Below, piece after piece: positions 22,621 through 32,770 of a stretch of 64,000 nucleotides of DNA (its first letter is position 1; each line of letters begins with the position of its first letter). Below the pieces are notes generated by a model, which saw only the letters and a program-made list of their open reading frames with translations, was not told where the DNA came from and searched no databases. This DNA is from Saturnia japonica (Eukaryota > Arthropoda > Insecta > Lepidoptera > Saturniidae). Location of the stretch: contig CM065307.1 in assembly GCA_033032175.1 (NCBI GenBank), positions 496,001 through 560,000 on the forward strand, read 5' to 3'. The translations under genes and the position numbers were made by a program.

Positions 22621-22848
22621 TTGACTTCATAGATTATAAGATATTGAGAAATATTAATAATAAATATTAATTTTGAGAATTTTAATTTGATAATTTTAAT
22701 TTCGATAATTTTAATTTTGAGAATTTTGATTTTGATAATTTTGTTATAAGATTTATTTTGTGAATTTTATTTTGAAAATATTATTTTGTGAATTTTAATT
22801 TTGTGAATTTTACTTTGTGTGTGTTTAATTAAATAAATACAATTCAAA

Positions 22849-25746
22849 ATGCAACGCAACAATGAATCAACAATTCAATTAGTATCAAAAGAACTTTTAA
22901 GTTTAATTCCCAAGTACGATGGTGATCAAAATACTTTAAATTTATTTATTAAAAAAAGTGAATATATAATCAGAAATTTTAGCGGATCAAACAATGTTGT
23001 TCAAACTACATATGTGTTTCATGCTATAACTAGTAGATTATGTGGTAAAGCCGCTGCTCTACTAAGTGAAAGAGAAGACATAACAACTTGGGAACAATTA
23101 AGAGCTGTTTTGATTCAACATTTTGGTGATCCTAGATCGGAAGAGTGTGTGGCAATTGAGTTGGAAAATTTAAAAATTAAAGTTGGTGAAACATATACGC
23201 AATTTTGTAACAGGATACAACAAACACGCTGCACCCTCTTCTCCAAGGTCAATTTATTAACTGATGAAGGCCTCAAAGCCGCTAAAATGATTATCTATAA
23301 TAATATGTGCTTGAATGTATTTTTATATAATTTACCAGAGGATTTAATTCGAATTGTGCGACTTAAAGGTTGTACCGTTTTAGAAAACGCACTAAGTGTT
23401 GTCATGGAGGAGGTCAATTTTCAATATCAGTACAATTCTAAAAATAAAAATAAATCTAATATTAAACCAGTTCAACAATTTTTCACGCCTACTTTAACAA
23501 ATAATTTTAATAATAATTTCAAACCTCAACCTGCATTTGTGCCAAATACATTTAATTCCGGACAACAAAATTTTAAATTCGGAATTCCATACCAAACACA
23601 AAATAATTTTAAACCGTATAATAATAATTTTAAATTCGGTATTCCAAATCAAAATGTACAATTCAGACCTAACCTAAACCAACAAGGATATAAACCAAAT
23701 TTTGGAAATAATAATTTTAAATTCGGTATTCCTAATCAACAAGGGTTCAAACCACAATTTAACAATACACAAAACCGACCTAATTTCAACATGCCAAATC
23801 AACAATTTAAATTTGGTATACCACCACAAAATCAACCTCAACGTAATCCACCTCAATTTCAGGCAAGCGATGTGTCAATGCGCACAGCTCGTCCTATTAG
23901 ACAAAATATGATAGAGTCTTTAGAAATGAACGACCCTGAAATTGAATACCAAGACTATCAACCTGATTATACAGAATATGGAAATCATTATTTCATTGAC
24001 GATAATCAACAAACTGCTTATGACGATTATCATGAAAACATAGAACCTGTTGAAACTGAAGAAGCTGAGTTCGATTTTGACATAATATACAAGAACGGTA
24101 AACAAAATAGTAATGCTGATGCTCTATCACGAATTAAATTAAATATATTAAAGGACGATATGTCCTTACGAGTAAACGTGAGTGACACTGAACGATCTGA
24201 GAGTCCAATACTAATTTCAGACTCATCAGAAACGTTAACTATTCCTTCAGATTCCGATAAGACTTTAACTCACCCAATTCGTTCTCCTTCATCCAGTACT
24301 ATTACTGCCTGTTTATTACCGGAAACCATACATTCTGCTGAAGATATTGATACGAATGGTATTCCCATTATTGAAGAAGCCATCGACACAAAACCTAATC
24401 AAATCCTTATTTTTACTTGGAACAGAAACCAATTATCAATAAAAGACTTATCACATGAAAAACAAAAAATTTTGGAAGTACATTTACCTGTAAACAACAC
24501 TAACCTTGTTAAGAAATTTCTTTTAGAATATATAAAACCTAAAATTAAATATTTCTTTTACTTTGAGAGCGAAATTCACCGTAAACAATTTACAAATGCC
24601 GTGATAAAACTATTTAAAAAAGATACCGTCAAAATATATGAATGTACTAAAAGAGTTATATACTTAGGTGATGAAAAAGAGCAACGTGCCACTATACTTG
24701 CTTATCATCAAGGTAAAACAAGTCACCGTGGAATCAAAGAAACTCTTATGAAATTAAAGCGTAATTATTTTTGGACAAATATGGATATAACAGTCGCTTC
24801 TGTAATCAATTCTTGTGAAACTTGTAAAACTCTAAAATATGATCGCAAACCTTTAAAACCAGAATTAATGTTAACGCAAACTCAAACAAAACCTTTTGCT
24901 GAAATATTTATAGATATATTCTCTATAGAAGGAAGCTACTTCCTTACCATAATAGATGCTTTCAGTAAACTAGGTCAGGCTTTTGAAATATCCAATCGCT
25001 CTACACCTGAAGTAGTTCGTGCCTTAATTAAATTTTTCTCATTTTATGGCGTACCAAATAAGATCAGTGCTGATTCTGGTACTGAATTCAACAATACACT
25101 TTTAAAAGAAACATTACAATTTTATAAAATAGAATTACACATAAGCACTCCACATAATCCTAATTCTATGGGTTTAATTGAAAGATTCCATTCAACTATT
25201 TTAGAAATATATCGTATCGCTAAATATGAACATAAAATAACTGACGCGGCTAACGTTATGACTTATGCAATTATGTCATACAATCAAACCATTCACTCAA
25301 CGACTGGTCTTACACCATTTGAAGTAGTTTTTGGACACACTGATTCTAATAGTACTTTTGAAGTAAACTTTAACAAACAATATACGCAACAATTAGTAAA
25401 CGATCATATGAAACGAACGAAATATCTTTATAAATATTTAACAGACAAAGTAATTGAAAATAAAGAAAAGATTAAAACAAAACGTGGTGGTGAAACATCA
25501 TTTGATATTCAAGAAGAGGACACTATATTTGTAAAAGGTGTTAATACAAGGCGAAGTAAAGATAAACCGCGTTATCAAAAAGCACAAGTATATGGTAAAA
25601 TTGACAGAAATATCTGTCCTGTAAAAATGAAAACTCGAAAAACAAACGTGCCTATTAAGGATATAAAACGACCTTCGCAGGTACCTCCTCGGGCTCCTGG
25701 CTCTGATCATCAGGATTCACGCCCTTCAACTTCACAGAATCGATAA
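22849..25746 (+). CDS. Gag-integrase fusion polyprotein (965 aa), PR-RT-RH deleted
   Basis: Residues 1 to about 200 form an errantivirus-type Gag capsid region without a zinc knuckle. Residues 200-340 are Asn/Gln/Phe/Pro-rich, with four FKFGIP repeats (242, 261, 290 and 320). An acidic linker follows to about 406. Then comes the end of RNase H (NADALSR, 422-428), a tether, and a complete integrase. The zinc-binding set is H620, H626, C656 and C659. The catalytic triad is D689, D742 and E778 (D-D-35-E). A basic tail follows. In full-length relatives Gag and Pol are usually separate frames joined by frameshifting; here a deletion of roughly 1.7-2 kb near 24060-24075 puts integrase in the Gag frame. 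The ORF is otherwise undamaged. Integration activity of such a fusion is untested, and reverse transcription would need another element. Confidence 0.9.
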   Translation: MQRNNESTIQLVSKELLSLIPKYDGDQNTLNLFIKKSEYIIRNFSGSNNVVQTTYVFHAITSRLCGKAAALLSEREDITTWEQLRAVLIQHFGDPRSEECVAIELENLKIKVGETYTQFCNRIQQTRCTLFSKVNLLTDEGLKAAKMIIYNNMCLNVFLYNLPEDLIRIVRLKGCTVLENALSVVMEEVNFQYQYNSKNKNKSNIKPVQQFFTPTLTNNFNNNFKPQPAFVPNTFNSGQQNFKFGIPYQTQNNFKPYNNNFKFGIPNQNVQFRPNLNQQGYKPNFGNNNFKFGIPNQQGFKPQFNNTQNRPNFNMPNQQFKFGIPPQNQPQRNPPQFQASDVSMRTARPIRQNMIESLEMNDPEIEYQDYQPDYTEYGNHYFIDDNQQTAYDDYHENIEPVETEEAEFDFDIIYKNGKQNSNADALSRIKLNILKDDMSLRVNVSDTERSESPILISDSSETLTIPSDSDKTLTHPIRSPSSSTITACLLPETIHSAEDIDTNGIPIIEEAIDTKPNQILIFTWNRNQLSIKDLSHEKQKILEVHLPVNNTNLVKKFLLEYIKPKIKYFFYFESEIHRKQFTNAVIKLFKKDTVKIYECTKRVIYLGDEKEQRATILAYHQGKTSHRGIKETLMKLKRNYFWTNMDITVASVINSCETCKTLKYDRKPLKPELMLTQTQTKPFAEIFIDIFSIEGSYFLTIIDAFSKLGQAFEISNRSTPEVVRALIKFFSFYGVPNKISADSGTEFNNTLLKETLQFYKIELHISTPHNPNSMGLIERFHSTILEIYRIAKYEHKITDAANVMTYAIMSYNQTIHSTTGLTPFEVVFGHTDSNSTFEVNFNKQYTQQLVNDHMKRTKYLYKYLTDKVIENKEKIKTKRGGETSFDIQEEDTIFVKGVNTRRSKDKPRYQKAQVYGKIDRNICPVKMKTRKTNVPIKDIKRPSQVPPRAPGSDHQDSRPSTSQNR
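25680..25681 (+). promoter_or_regulatory. Candidate splice acceptor for env mRNA
   Basis: The sequence 'accttcgcag' ends in AG at 25679-25680, within the last codons of the Gag-integrase ORF. Joined to the donor at 22432 it keeps the env frame open: 17 + 1729 nt makes 582 codons including the stop. The last in-frame stop upstream in the env frame is at 25664-25666, so only acceptors after that could work. Confidence 0.6.
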
Positions 25747-27409
25747 AAATCCCGGTATAGTCCTTGTGAAACAAGGTCAAGCTAGTGTAAGTTATGATAA
25801 GTGGACAATAATTAAGATTTTAGATTTAAGTCTGATACGTGAGGATTTAGAATTCAATATAAAAAGATACACTAAATTTAATCAATATTTAAAAACACAT
25901 TTTGATAATGAAACATCTAATGTTCAACTTTTTAATGTAAAGCTTCAAACGAATTATGTAATGAATATTAGTATTCAAAAATTAGAACAGTTATCTCCAT
26001 CAACTAGAATTAAACGTGGACTTCTCAATCCTCTTGGATCTATTATTAAGCTTATAACTGGTAACTTAGATCATAATGATGCTTTAAGATATGAAAATAT
26101 GATTGATTCTCTAACGACACGCCAAAATACACTCATTAAAAAGGTAACCTTAATATCAGATATTTCTGAATCAATGATAAAGATAACAAATTTCACGAAG
26201 GACAATTTCATTCGAATAGATAAAGAGTTACGAGAAATAAAAAAATTAATAAATCAAACTAATATTGATATAACTACCCATAATTTTATTAATGTTTATA
26301 ATTTATTTTTCCATAATTTTCAACTACTCTACATTCGGTTGAATGAAATTGAAACTTCTCTGGCATTCAGTAAATTAAAAATATTACACCAATCTCTTAT
26401 AAACTCAAATGAATTATTAGAATTGTTAAAAAAGATAGAGAAATTCTACAAACTTGTGTATCCAGTAAGTTATGACAATTTAGTTAAAATAGAGCAATGT
26501 ATAGAGCTTAAAGCTTATACAAAAGGAAGTCAAATAACATTCATTTTAGATATACCAATAATTAGAGATGAAATTTATACATACTACAGAGCAATTCCAA
26601 TACCTATGACCAATCCTTCTAATCATACCACCATCATTATTCCTAAATTTCCTTACCTATTAGTAAAAGGGTCTAAATTTGTCTCGCTCACTTTACCTTG
26701 TAATGAACTTCACGACGAAATGTTCCTGTGTCACGAGGATGATTCTCGAACAACTTCAGAAGACACTTGCATAACAGCATTAATTCAATTTTCTTCGAAT
26801 ACGAGTTCTTGTCATCCAGTACCAGTTGAAATCAAGACCATTAAGATACAACCAATTGGAAAAGAGAGATGGATTCTTCATAGTAACGCTGAGAATATAT
26901 TATCAAAAATTTGTAACGACGAAATAACGAAAGAAAATATAGAAGGGACATACTTCCTCGTCCTAGATGACCATTGCGATGTTAAAATTGGTGAAATTAC
27001 GCTAAAAGCTCACCATATTACTACGAGTAATTTGAAGATGTCAAAATTACCGATTATTAATCTTCCCGAAATAACAATTACTGAGCAACAATTGCAACGT
27101 GAACCCATCAATTTGGATAACAGTGAATTAATAAATCTTCAACATTTAAATAATCTTTTAAAAATCAGTGAAAGTGAACTAAAAACATCAAGTGAAAGAA
27201 TTATTAATGTAAAAAGTGTTAGTGCCGGAACTTTATTGTTATATGTGATTATATTTCTATTAATTCTTGTATTCTTAGTATATAAGCTCAGTTTTTGTAA
27301 AAATTATTGCTATCGAAATAATCATAGTGATAATCATCCCTCTGATAATTTCGAACTTGAGGGGGGAGGAGTTATGCAGTCTGTACCCTCTCTTATTACG
27401 TCTTGTTAA
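25681..27409 (+). CDS. env: Errantivirus envelope glycoprotein (Env), spliced
   Basis: Type I fusion glycoprotein of the errantivirus/baculovirus F class, thought to mediate membrane fusion at the cell surface or in endosomes. There is no ATG at the head of this frame; the start is probably the leader ATG at 22415-22417, joined by splicing (22415-22431 to 25681), giving about 581 residues. The codons just after the acceptor are strongly hydrophobic, as in a signal peptide. A furin-type RIKR site, followed by GLLNPLG, ends near residue 118, and the next segment carries the conserved GNLD motif. A single transmembrane segment lies near 523-540 with a short Cys-rich cytoplasmic tail. Several N-glycosylation sequons are present. 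The frame ends in the 3' LTR, so the last residues are encoded by U3. No stop or frameshift was found. Confidence 0.87.
27359..27369 (+). promoter_or_regulatory. Polypurine tract
   Basis: GAGGGGGGAGG directly precedes the 3' LTR and would prime plus-strand DNA synthesis. It also lies inside the env coding region. Confidence 0.85.
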
Positions 27410-27676
27410 TTGATACATACGTTAGAAATGCTGATGTTACGTTTTTAACCCATATTATGTCTGCAAACTACTGATAGACACCTGGTGTTTTGACTGAATG
27501 TATTGCGACATATTTCTCATTATTTCATAGTAAACAGCCCCACTTTGTGTTTATAGAATAAGAGTTTATAAAAGAGACATTTGTAACAAATAAAAGCATT
27601 CTTAATAAAGCTTCTTGAGAATCAGTCTTGTCTTAGACTTTTTAAAAACCCTCGGCAGTGCTCCCGAAATTTAACT
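27370..27676 (+). repeat. 3' LTR
   Basis: 307 bp, ending TAACT before the AGGT target duplication. The env stop codon TAA falls at 27407-27409. The polyadenylation signals lie at positions equivalent to those of the 5' LTR. Confidence 0.93.
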
Positions 27677-27680
27677 AGGT

Positions 27681-28373
27681 ACATAATATTTGCAGGAAAC
27701 TGCAGGAAAACGCCTGTGGATAAAACCAAAACTTGCAAAGGTCACGGTTGGATTTTGCCAGTAAAATACCATTGAAGCACTGTTACTTAGTTAGACACTC
27801 GTGGGGGAAAAAAGATTTTAAATATATCCGTTTTATTAGTCAATTAAATTTATACTTCTTTAGTATTTTAATATGACTATTAATAGCGTTTTTTGCTATA
27901 CACAATTAATTATAATTGCATTTGTCAAACGATTACCCGAGGAACATAATAACAGATATAAAAAAAGTTAATAATTCCTACAGTTTTTTGTTTTAAAATT
28001 GCAGGAAATATTATTAGCTGTTACTGTGGTTTTGTAAAATTACTTAATTCTTACATCTCTATTGTAAAACGTAATTTCACACAATATAGTTATAATATTT
28101 TTTGTATCTGCATTTATTATTACTAAAGTGTAAAGTTGTAAGTTTAGAGAACAAATATTGTATTTTATTGTTGAATTATTTTAAATTTTTAAATACAGTA
28201 TCTTACATTTTCCCGTGCTTTCATCCCACATTCACTTTCACTATACCACGGACAAGAAACTGGGCAATAATTTATTATACACATATAAATATTAAATATG
28301 GCTAATTGTTCAAATTTCATTGCTTTAATTATTATTTGTCAACATGCATAAAGGTTCTTTTTCTCCTTGCTTT
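27681..28373. other. No feature recognised
   Basis: Host DNA right of the LTR element, AT-rich, with no repeat or coding match. Confidence 0.4.
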
Positions 28374-28680
28374 GGCGCCGCAAAAAGCACTTGCCAGTGT
28401 CAATATTTTTAAACCTTCCTGAAATTTTCCAGTATACGAAGTGGGACCTTCTGACAAGATGGTGGCTTCCTTGTTAGAACTGTCTAGGGAGTTTTTGTGG
28501 CATCTCAAAATGGCGCTATCATAGCATTATCCACTTCACTTTTGTACAGCAGCCAAAGTATATCACGCAAAATGTCACCAATATTACATAATGTAGGGTC
28601 AAAAAACCAAAGTTAATAAGTTAAAAATAAAAACCACAACATGACACTTCAAGATCTCGCCAAAAGCTCCATGTAAAAGG
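28374..28680 (+). repeat. MITE-like repeat family M, copy 1
   Basis: Shares 'gacaagatggtggct', 'ttagaactgtctagg', 'tatatcacgcaaaatg' and 'aaaccacaacatgacact' with 32530-32770 and 37971-38655. The ends carry short inverted TTTGGCG and CGCCAAA. No coding region. Confidence 0.65.
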
Positions 28681-30420
28681 GTTGTAAATAAATTTAAATA
28701 ACTGTTACTTCAATTTTCGAATAACATGGCAACCTTATTGGCCATCATTATACAGCATCGCCTGGAATCTACAGGATGCCTAACACCTCACCAACTTGCC
28801 AGCACAGTGTTTAGGTTCACTGGAACGATCTCAGCGAATAAATTACTCGTGCCGAGGTTTTATTATATTTTCAATTTACCTTGTTCAGGTAAAATTATAG
28901 TATGCATATTAGCGGTGGACTATTATGAGACATACTAATGTAATCATTTGATTATGAAGATATCTCGATTATAACCATTAGTATATATGTGTTCCTGTAA
29001 AGAACTTTGTTTACGACTGCGCGACTTTTTTTTAGCTTTCCACTCTTCGTTTTCAATAGGTACCAGTCATCATTCATAATCGCCCACCTCTGGGTAATAC
29101 ATCAAAGGCTCGATTATGAATGATCATCCATATTAGTATTTCGATTATGAATTATCACTCATCATCGGAATATCTCGATAATATAAATCATTCATAATCG
29201 CCCACCTCTAATATAATACATATAATCCATAATTCATTAGCTAGTTTAGTTTTAGAATTGTATGTTTGTCCGTCCAACATAATAAAATTGCGGAAATTAG
29301 TTTTTATAAGTAAGTATGTACTTAAAACTAGAAATCAAAAACATGTACGGGTTCTTAGATAAATATCATCAATTAATATAAAGTAGTAGGTTTGTTGAAT
29401 TTATTGTATTTAATTTTATAAGTAGGGGCCGTGAGTTAAATCTTTTAATCTACCTATGCAAATTGTTATTATTATTACAAGTGGGTTTCCTCGAGACTGT
29501 TTTCCTACAACTCTCGGCGTTTGGTAAGTCCCAACACAATTTAAAAACCTAACCCTGCGAACAAGTTCACTCTACCTGTATATGTTTTGTCTGTTTTCCC
29601 GATTTATTTTATTACTGAAAACTCCATTATAGCGCAATGAAAGTCCAATATTAAGAAATTATTAGCTCTGCTACCAGTTCGCTCAGCTAAAACTACAAAG
29701 ACGTAATTGAAATTTGAAGATTTTTCAGGAAAAGCGTTTTAAAGTTTGGATCTGAAAATATTGAAAATGTTAATTATATTGCGTGATTAATTAAATGACC
29801 AATTACTGAAACCTGACCCACATTTGTGACATTTTTTTGGACAAAATAATCTAACAATACAATTATGATATAAAGTTAAGTTGTGCAGACATGAATAAAA
29901 CGGGGCAAAAACGATTAAAATATGAATGTAGTGTTTTATTGAGAAAAAATATTATCAATGATGTTGATACAAAGGTATTAGAGAAACTTTTTACTAAATA
30001 CGAATCAGAACTTTGTAGGTACTTATGATAACTACTATTAAAAATTACAATGTAAAAGTACATTTACAAAAATAAAGTAATGTATCACCCACAGAAGGAG
30101 TAAAAAAATTGCTCTTAAAAACGATTACAGTATATCTTTGTCATAATATAACTTTCTCCGAGATAAAGTTTAAATTTTAGCCGATCCCATAACGACATTC
30201 GTACCCTCTATCGATAAATTTTGTAAATAGAATTGTGACGTTTTTCTCTTAGATAGAATGCCCACAAACGGTCCTTATGACATCAAAATCACAATTTCAG
30301 CATTTTTGTAATTACGTCACTGTTGTTTTGGATGAGCGAATTTTACGTACATTTTTGTGACGTGTCGAATCAATTTAAAAACAAAGAAATAAATTACCAA
30401 ATACAAATACTAATTTGAAG
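28681..30420. other. Spacer with one retroelement tail and a direct repeat pair
   Basis: The segment 28755-28890 is the second copy of the retroelement tail at 2405-2555. A 23-bp perfect direct repeat containing CATAATCGCCCACCTC lies at 29069-29091 and 29187-29209, with inverted 'cgattatgaatgat' pieces between them. The remainder is AT-rich and featureless. Confidence 0.45.
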
Positions 30421-30524
30421 TAACTCACGCGTACTACCGGAAGCGCTAAGCGCCCCATGTAGTCCGCGCCCGCGCTACGCCATCTTGCCCGAACGTGACT
30501 TCCGGCACCTTTCTTTATGTAAGT
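30421..30524 (+). promoter_or_regulatory. Promoter-like GC-rich patch with splice donor
   Basis: In AT-rich surroundings, this patch combines ACCGGAAG (30436-30443), its reverse form CTTCCGG, the YY1-like core CGCCATCTTG and a consensus donor GTAAGT at 30519-30524. This resembles a housekeeping promoter with a short non-coding first exon. No downstream exon was identified, so the call is speculative. Confidence 0.3.
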
Positions 30525-31425
30525 TATTTATTTGCTTGTCAATATGTCAGACGTCTTATATAAGTTATATTTACGATGATAAGCAGGTAAGTGTGACGAC
30601 AGTGGTTTCTGGGTTTTGAATTACGTGGTCTTTCTACGTTTACTTTTGAATTACGTGTCGCATTGCCTATTACAATATATTATATTTGAAATAAAGACAA
30701 AAATCTAACGGAAAATCTGCAGAGGGGAAATTAGGTACCTAACAAAATCTGATTTCGAGAAAACTTTGATATAGTGAAGTTTTTACATTTAACGAAATTT
30801 GCAGTCGATGTTTTTATATATTACTGTTACTATGTTTCTCTTTTAATATATTTATTTGAGTTTCTGACGTTTTGACATTCATGGTGAAACCGATTTGTAA
30901 CTGATCTTGATTATGATTATGATGTGCTAAAATCCAAACACAGCGGCGGCGTGGCGATCACAGAGAGTTTCTTTTTACTATAGTAAGGGTTGCGTTTGAC
31001 CACTATCTCGCCTGATCGCAAGTGGTGATGTGGTCTACGATGGAGTACGCTTGCCTAGAAGGTACCTATTCACTCGAGGCTTGAAGATACCCGCTGTCAT
31101 GCCGATTTCATAAATATCTCTTCACGTTACGCTTAATGGACCCGATGTCGTGAAAAGGAGGAACACACTGCCCGGGAGAAGGTTCCACAGCTTCACGGTA
31201 TGACAAAGATAAGTCATAGAGAACTTTTTAGTTTGAGCCGAGATGGAGGTTACCGTAAAACTGTGACTCCGAAGCTCAGCATCTGTGGTTCCGTTTTATT
31301 TCTTAGAATATTTATTGAGACGACTGATTATATAAGATACATCGTATTGTTCACTTTATGCCAAAGCAAGTCAGTTTTAATAAAAGCATAGTTATCTAAT
31401 TCTCCCTCTATGCAGCTATATATAA
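30525..31425 (+). other. Spacer with a LINE-like fragment (31005-31200)
   Basis: The text 'cactatctcgcctgatcgca ... gcttgcctagaaggtaccta ... cccgggagaaggttccac' resembles a decayed lepidopteran LINE 3' region. No other feature was seen. Confidence 0.35.
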
Positions 31426-31784
31426 TCTATATATTAATACGTGAAACAAAAGTTTTCGGTACAATTTTAAGCGTATTGCGTGCACGAAAGACTGTGAGAT
31501 TTGGCATGGTTAAAGTTTATAAGGAGAAGAAGTGCAGAAAGCTAATATTTATGTATAATATCTGTCACTAATATATTAAATTTAATTAATTAATACTGCG
31601 AATCCTAACCTGACCAGTGCCATTGAACTTAGATCCTCCAAAATATTGACATTGTCACCCAACGAAAAGTGACAGCAAGTGATGTAGATAATACTGATTG
31701 TTTATGAATACTGTAAATGTCAAACAGAAAATAGTCTATGATCAAAAAGTCGCTCGTCGAATTTCTACCTTAGGGCGATCGCTT
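31426..31784 (+). mobile_element. Non-autonomous Helitron, copy H5
   Basis: A good 5' end (TCTATATATTAATACGTGAA) and full body, but the 3' end has decayed (GGGCGATCGCTTTA instead of CGACCGCTAGT). Confidence 0.7.
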
Positions 31785-32529
31785 TATATTGGTGAAATAA
31801 TTTTTAAAATCGGACGAGTAGTTTTTAAATTTATACTTTAAAAACAAAAAAAAAAAACAAACAAAATCAAATTTTTCCTATTTATAATATTGGTATAGTT
31901 AATTACACTTTTCATATTTAAATACCATGACCTAAAATATCAATGACTTAAATTCACGATAAACTATGTTACGACAAGAATCTCAAATAATGAAATATCT
32001 GTGTTATTTCAAATTTTGTTGGTTTATACATTTACATCGACACGAAGAGGTTTATTTCATGCAAATAACTTACGTAATTTTGTTAACGCCACATAAAGCA
32101 CACTCGAAGAAACATCCAATGTGGGTTATAATGATCACTAATAACAACTTGTACCAAGATACATACTACAATACATTTGAAAATATTACGCAAGGCAAAA
32201 AAACTGCTGTCAATTACTAAGGTAAATTCACTAATGATAGGCCCTTACGCGTTAATGTTGGTTATAAAATATATTTGAAAGTTAAGTATAATTTAACAAT
32301 TATGAAAATGTCCAGCCTATAACCAAAAGGTGAGTTAATATTTTTCAGCAGGCTATGTTCATTTATATTATATGTTCCCGCATATCTTCTAAACCACCTA
32401 TCATAATTTGACGAATGAGTTGTCGTTAGAAGCGTCTTCTTCTTATTCTTCCTAACTTGGCAACCGGTCCTCTTTAATGAAGACCATTACTGCTATTATC
32501 GAGTGAATTAAATTGTCAAGTGTTATGAC
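31785..32529. other. No feature recognised
   Basis: The 84-codon open frame at 31966-32220 shows no family resemblance and its composition follows the background. I do not call it a gene. Confidence 0.4.
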
Positions 32530-32770
32530 GATTCAGTATCCTAACAAGATGGTGGCTCCATTGTTAGAACTTTCTAGGAAGATTTTGTGGGACCTCAGAA
32601 TGAATGCTTTCAGCTCATATTTATAATTCATTTCAATTAAGTACAAACACCAAACTATATCACGTAAAACGCCACCAATATCACATAATATAGGGTCAAA
32701 AACCTAAGTTAATTAATTAAAAATAAAAACCACAACATGTCACTACAAGATCCTGCCAAAAACTGTTAGA
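32530..32770 (+). repeat. MITE-like repeat family M, copy 2
   Basis: Contains 'aacaagatggtggctcc', 'tatatcacgtaaaacgccac' and 'aaaccacaacatgtcact'. It lacks the left end. Confidence 0.6.

Larger units (their letters stand above)
22242..22848 (+). other. Retrotransposon 5' leader
   Basis: A 607-nt leader from the primer binding site to the gag ATG. It contains several short upstream ATGs, including the one proposed to start Env (22415), a consensus splice donor (22432), three tandem hairpins (22506-22620) and a T-rich degenerate repeat (about 22660-22830). In gypsy the equivalent leader carries Su(Hw) insulator sites; I did not see that motif here. Confidence 0.7.
21935..27676 (+). mobile_element. 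Errantivirus-type LTR retrotransposon, internally deleted, 5742 bp
   Basis: Two 307-bp LTRs bound the element, with AGTTA...TAACT ends. The 4-bp target duplication AGGT (21931-21934 and 27677-27680) is intact. The internal parts in order are a tRNA-Ser-type primer binding site, a 600-nt leader, a Gag-integrase fusion ORF, an Env ORF and a polypurine tract. AGTTA-type termini, a 4-bp duplication, a tRNA-Ser primer and a furin-cleaved Env are features of insect errantiviruses (17.6/297/TED group). Full-length relatives are about 7-7.5 kb; here the protease, reverse transcriptase and most of RNase H are missing. I read the LTRs as identical, implying a recent insertion. It cannot reverse-transcribe by itself and would need a helper. 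Confidence 0.93.

Noticed and set aside
23674..23856. Antisense and alternative-frame ORFs inside gag and env
   Set aside because: They mirror the low-complexity codons of the real Gag-IN and Env frames and carry no motifs.
21935..27676. Intact, autonomous errantivirus
   Set aside because: No reverse transcriptase (no YxDD) and no protease motif occur anywhere in the element, so it is a deletion derivative.
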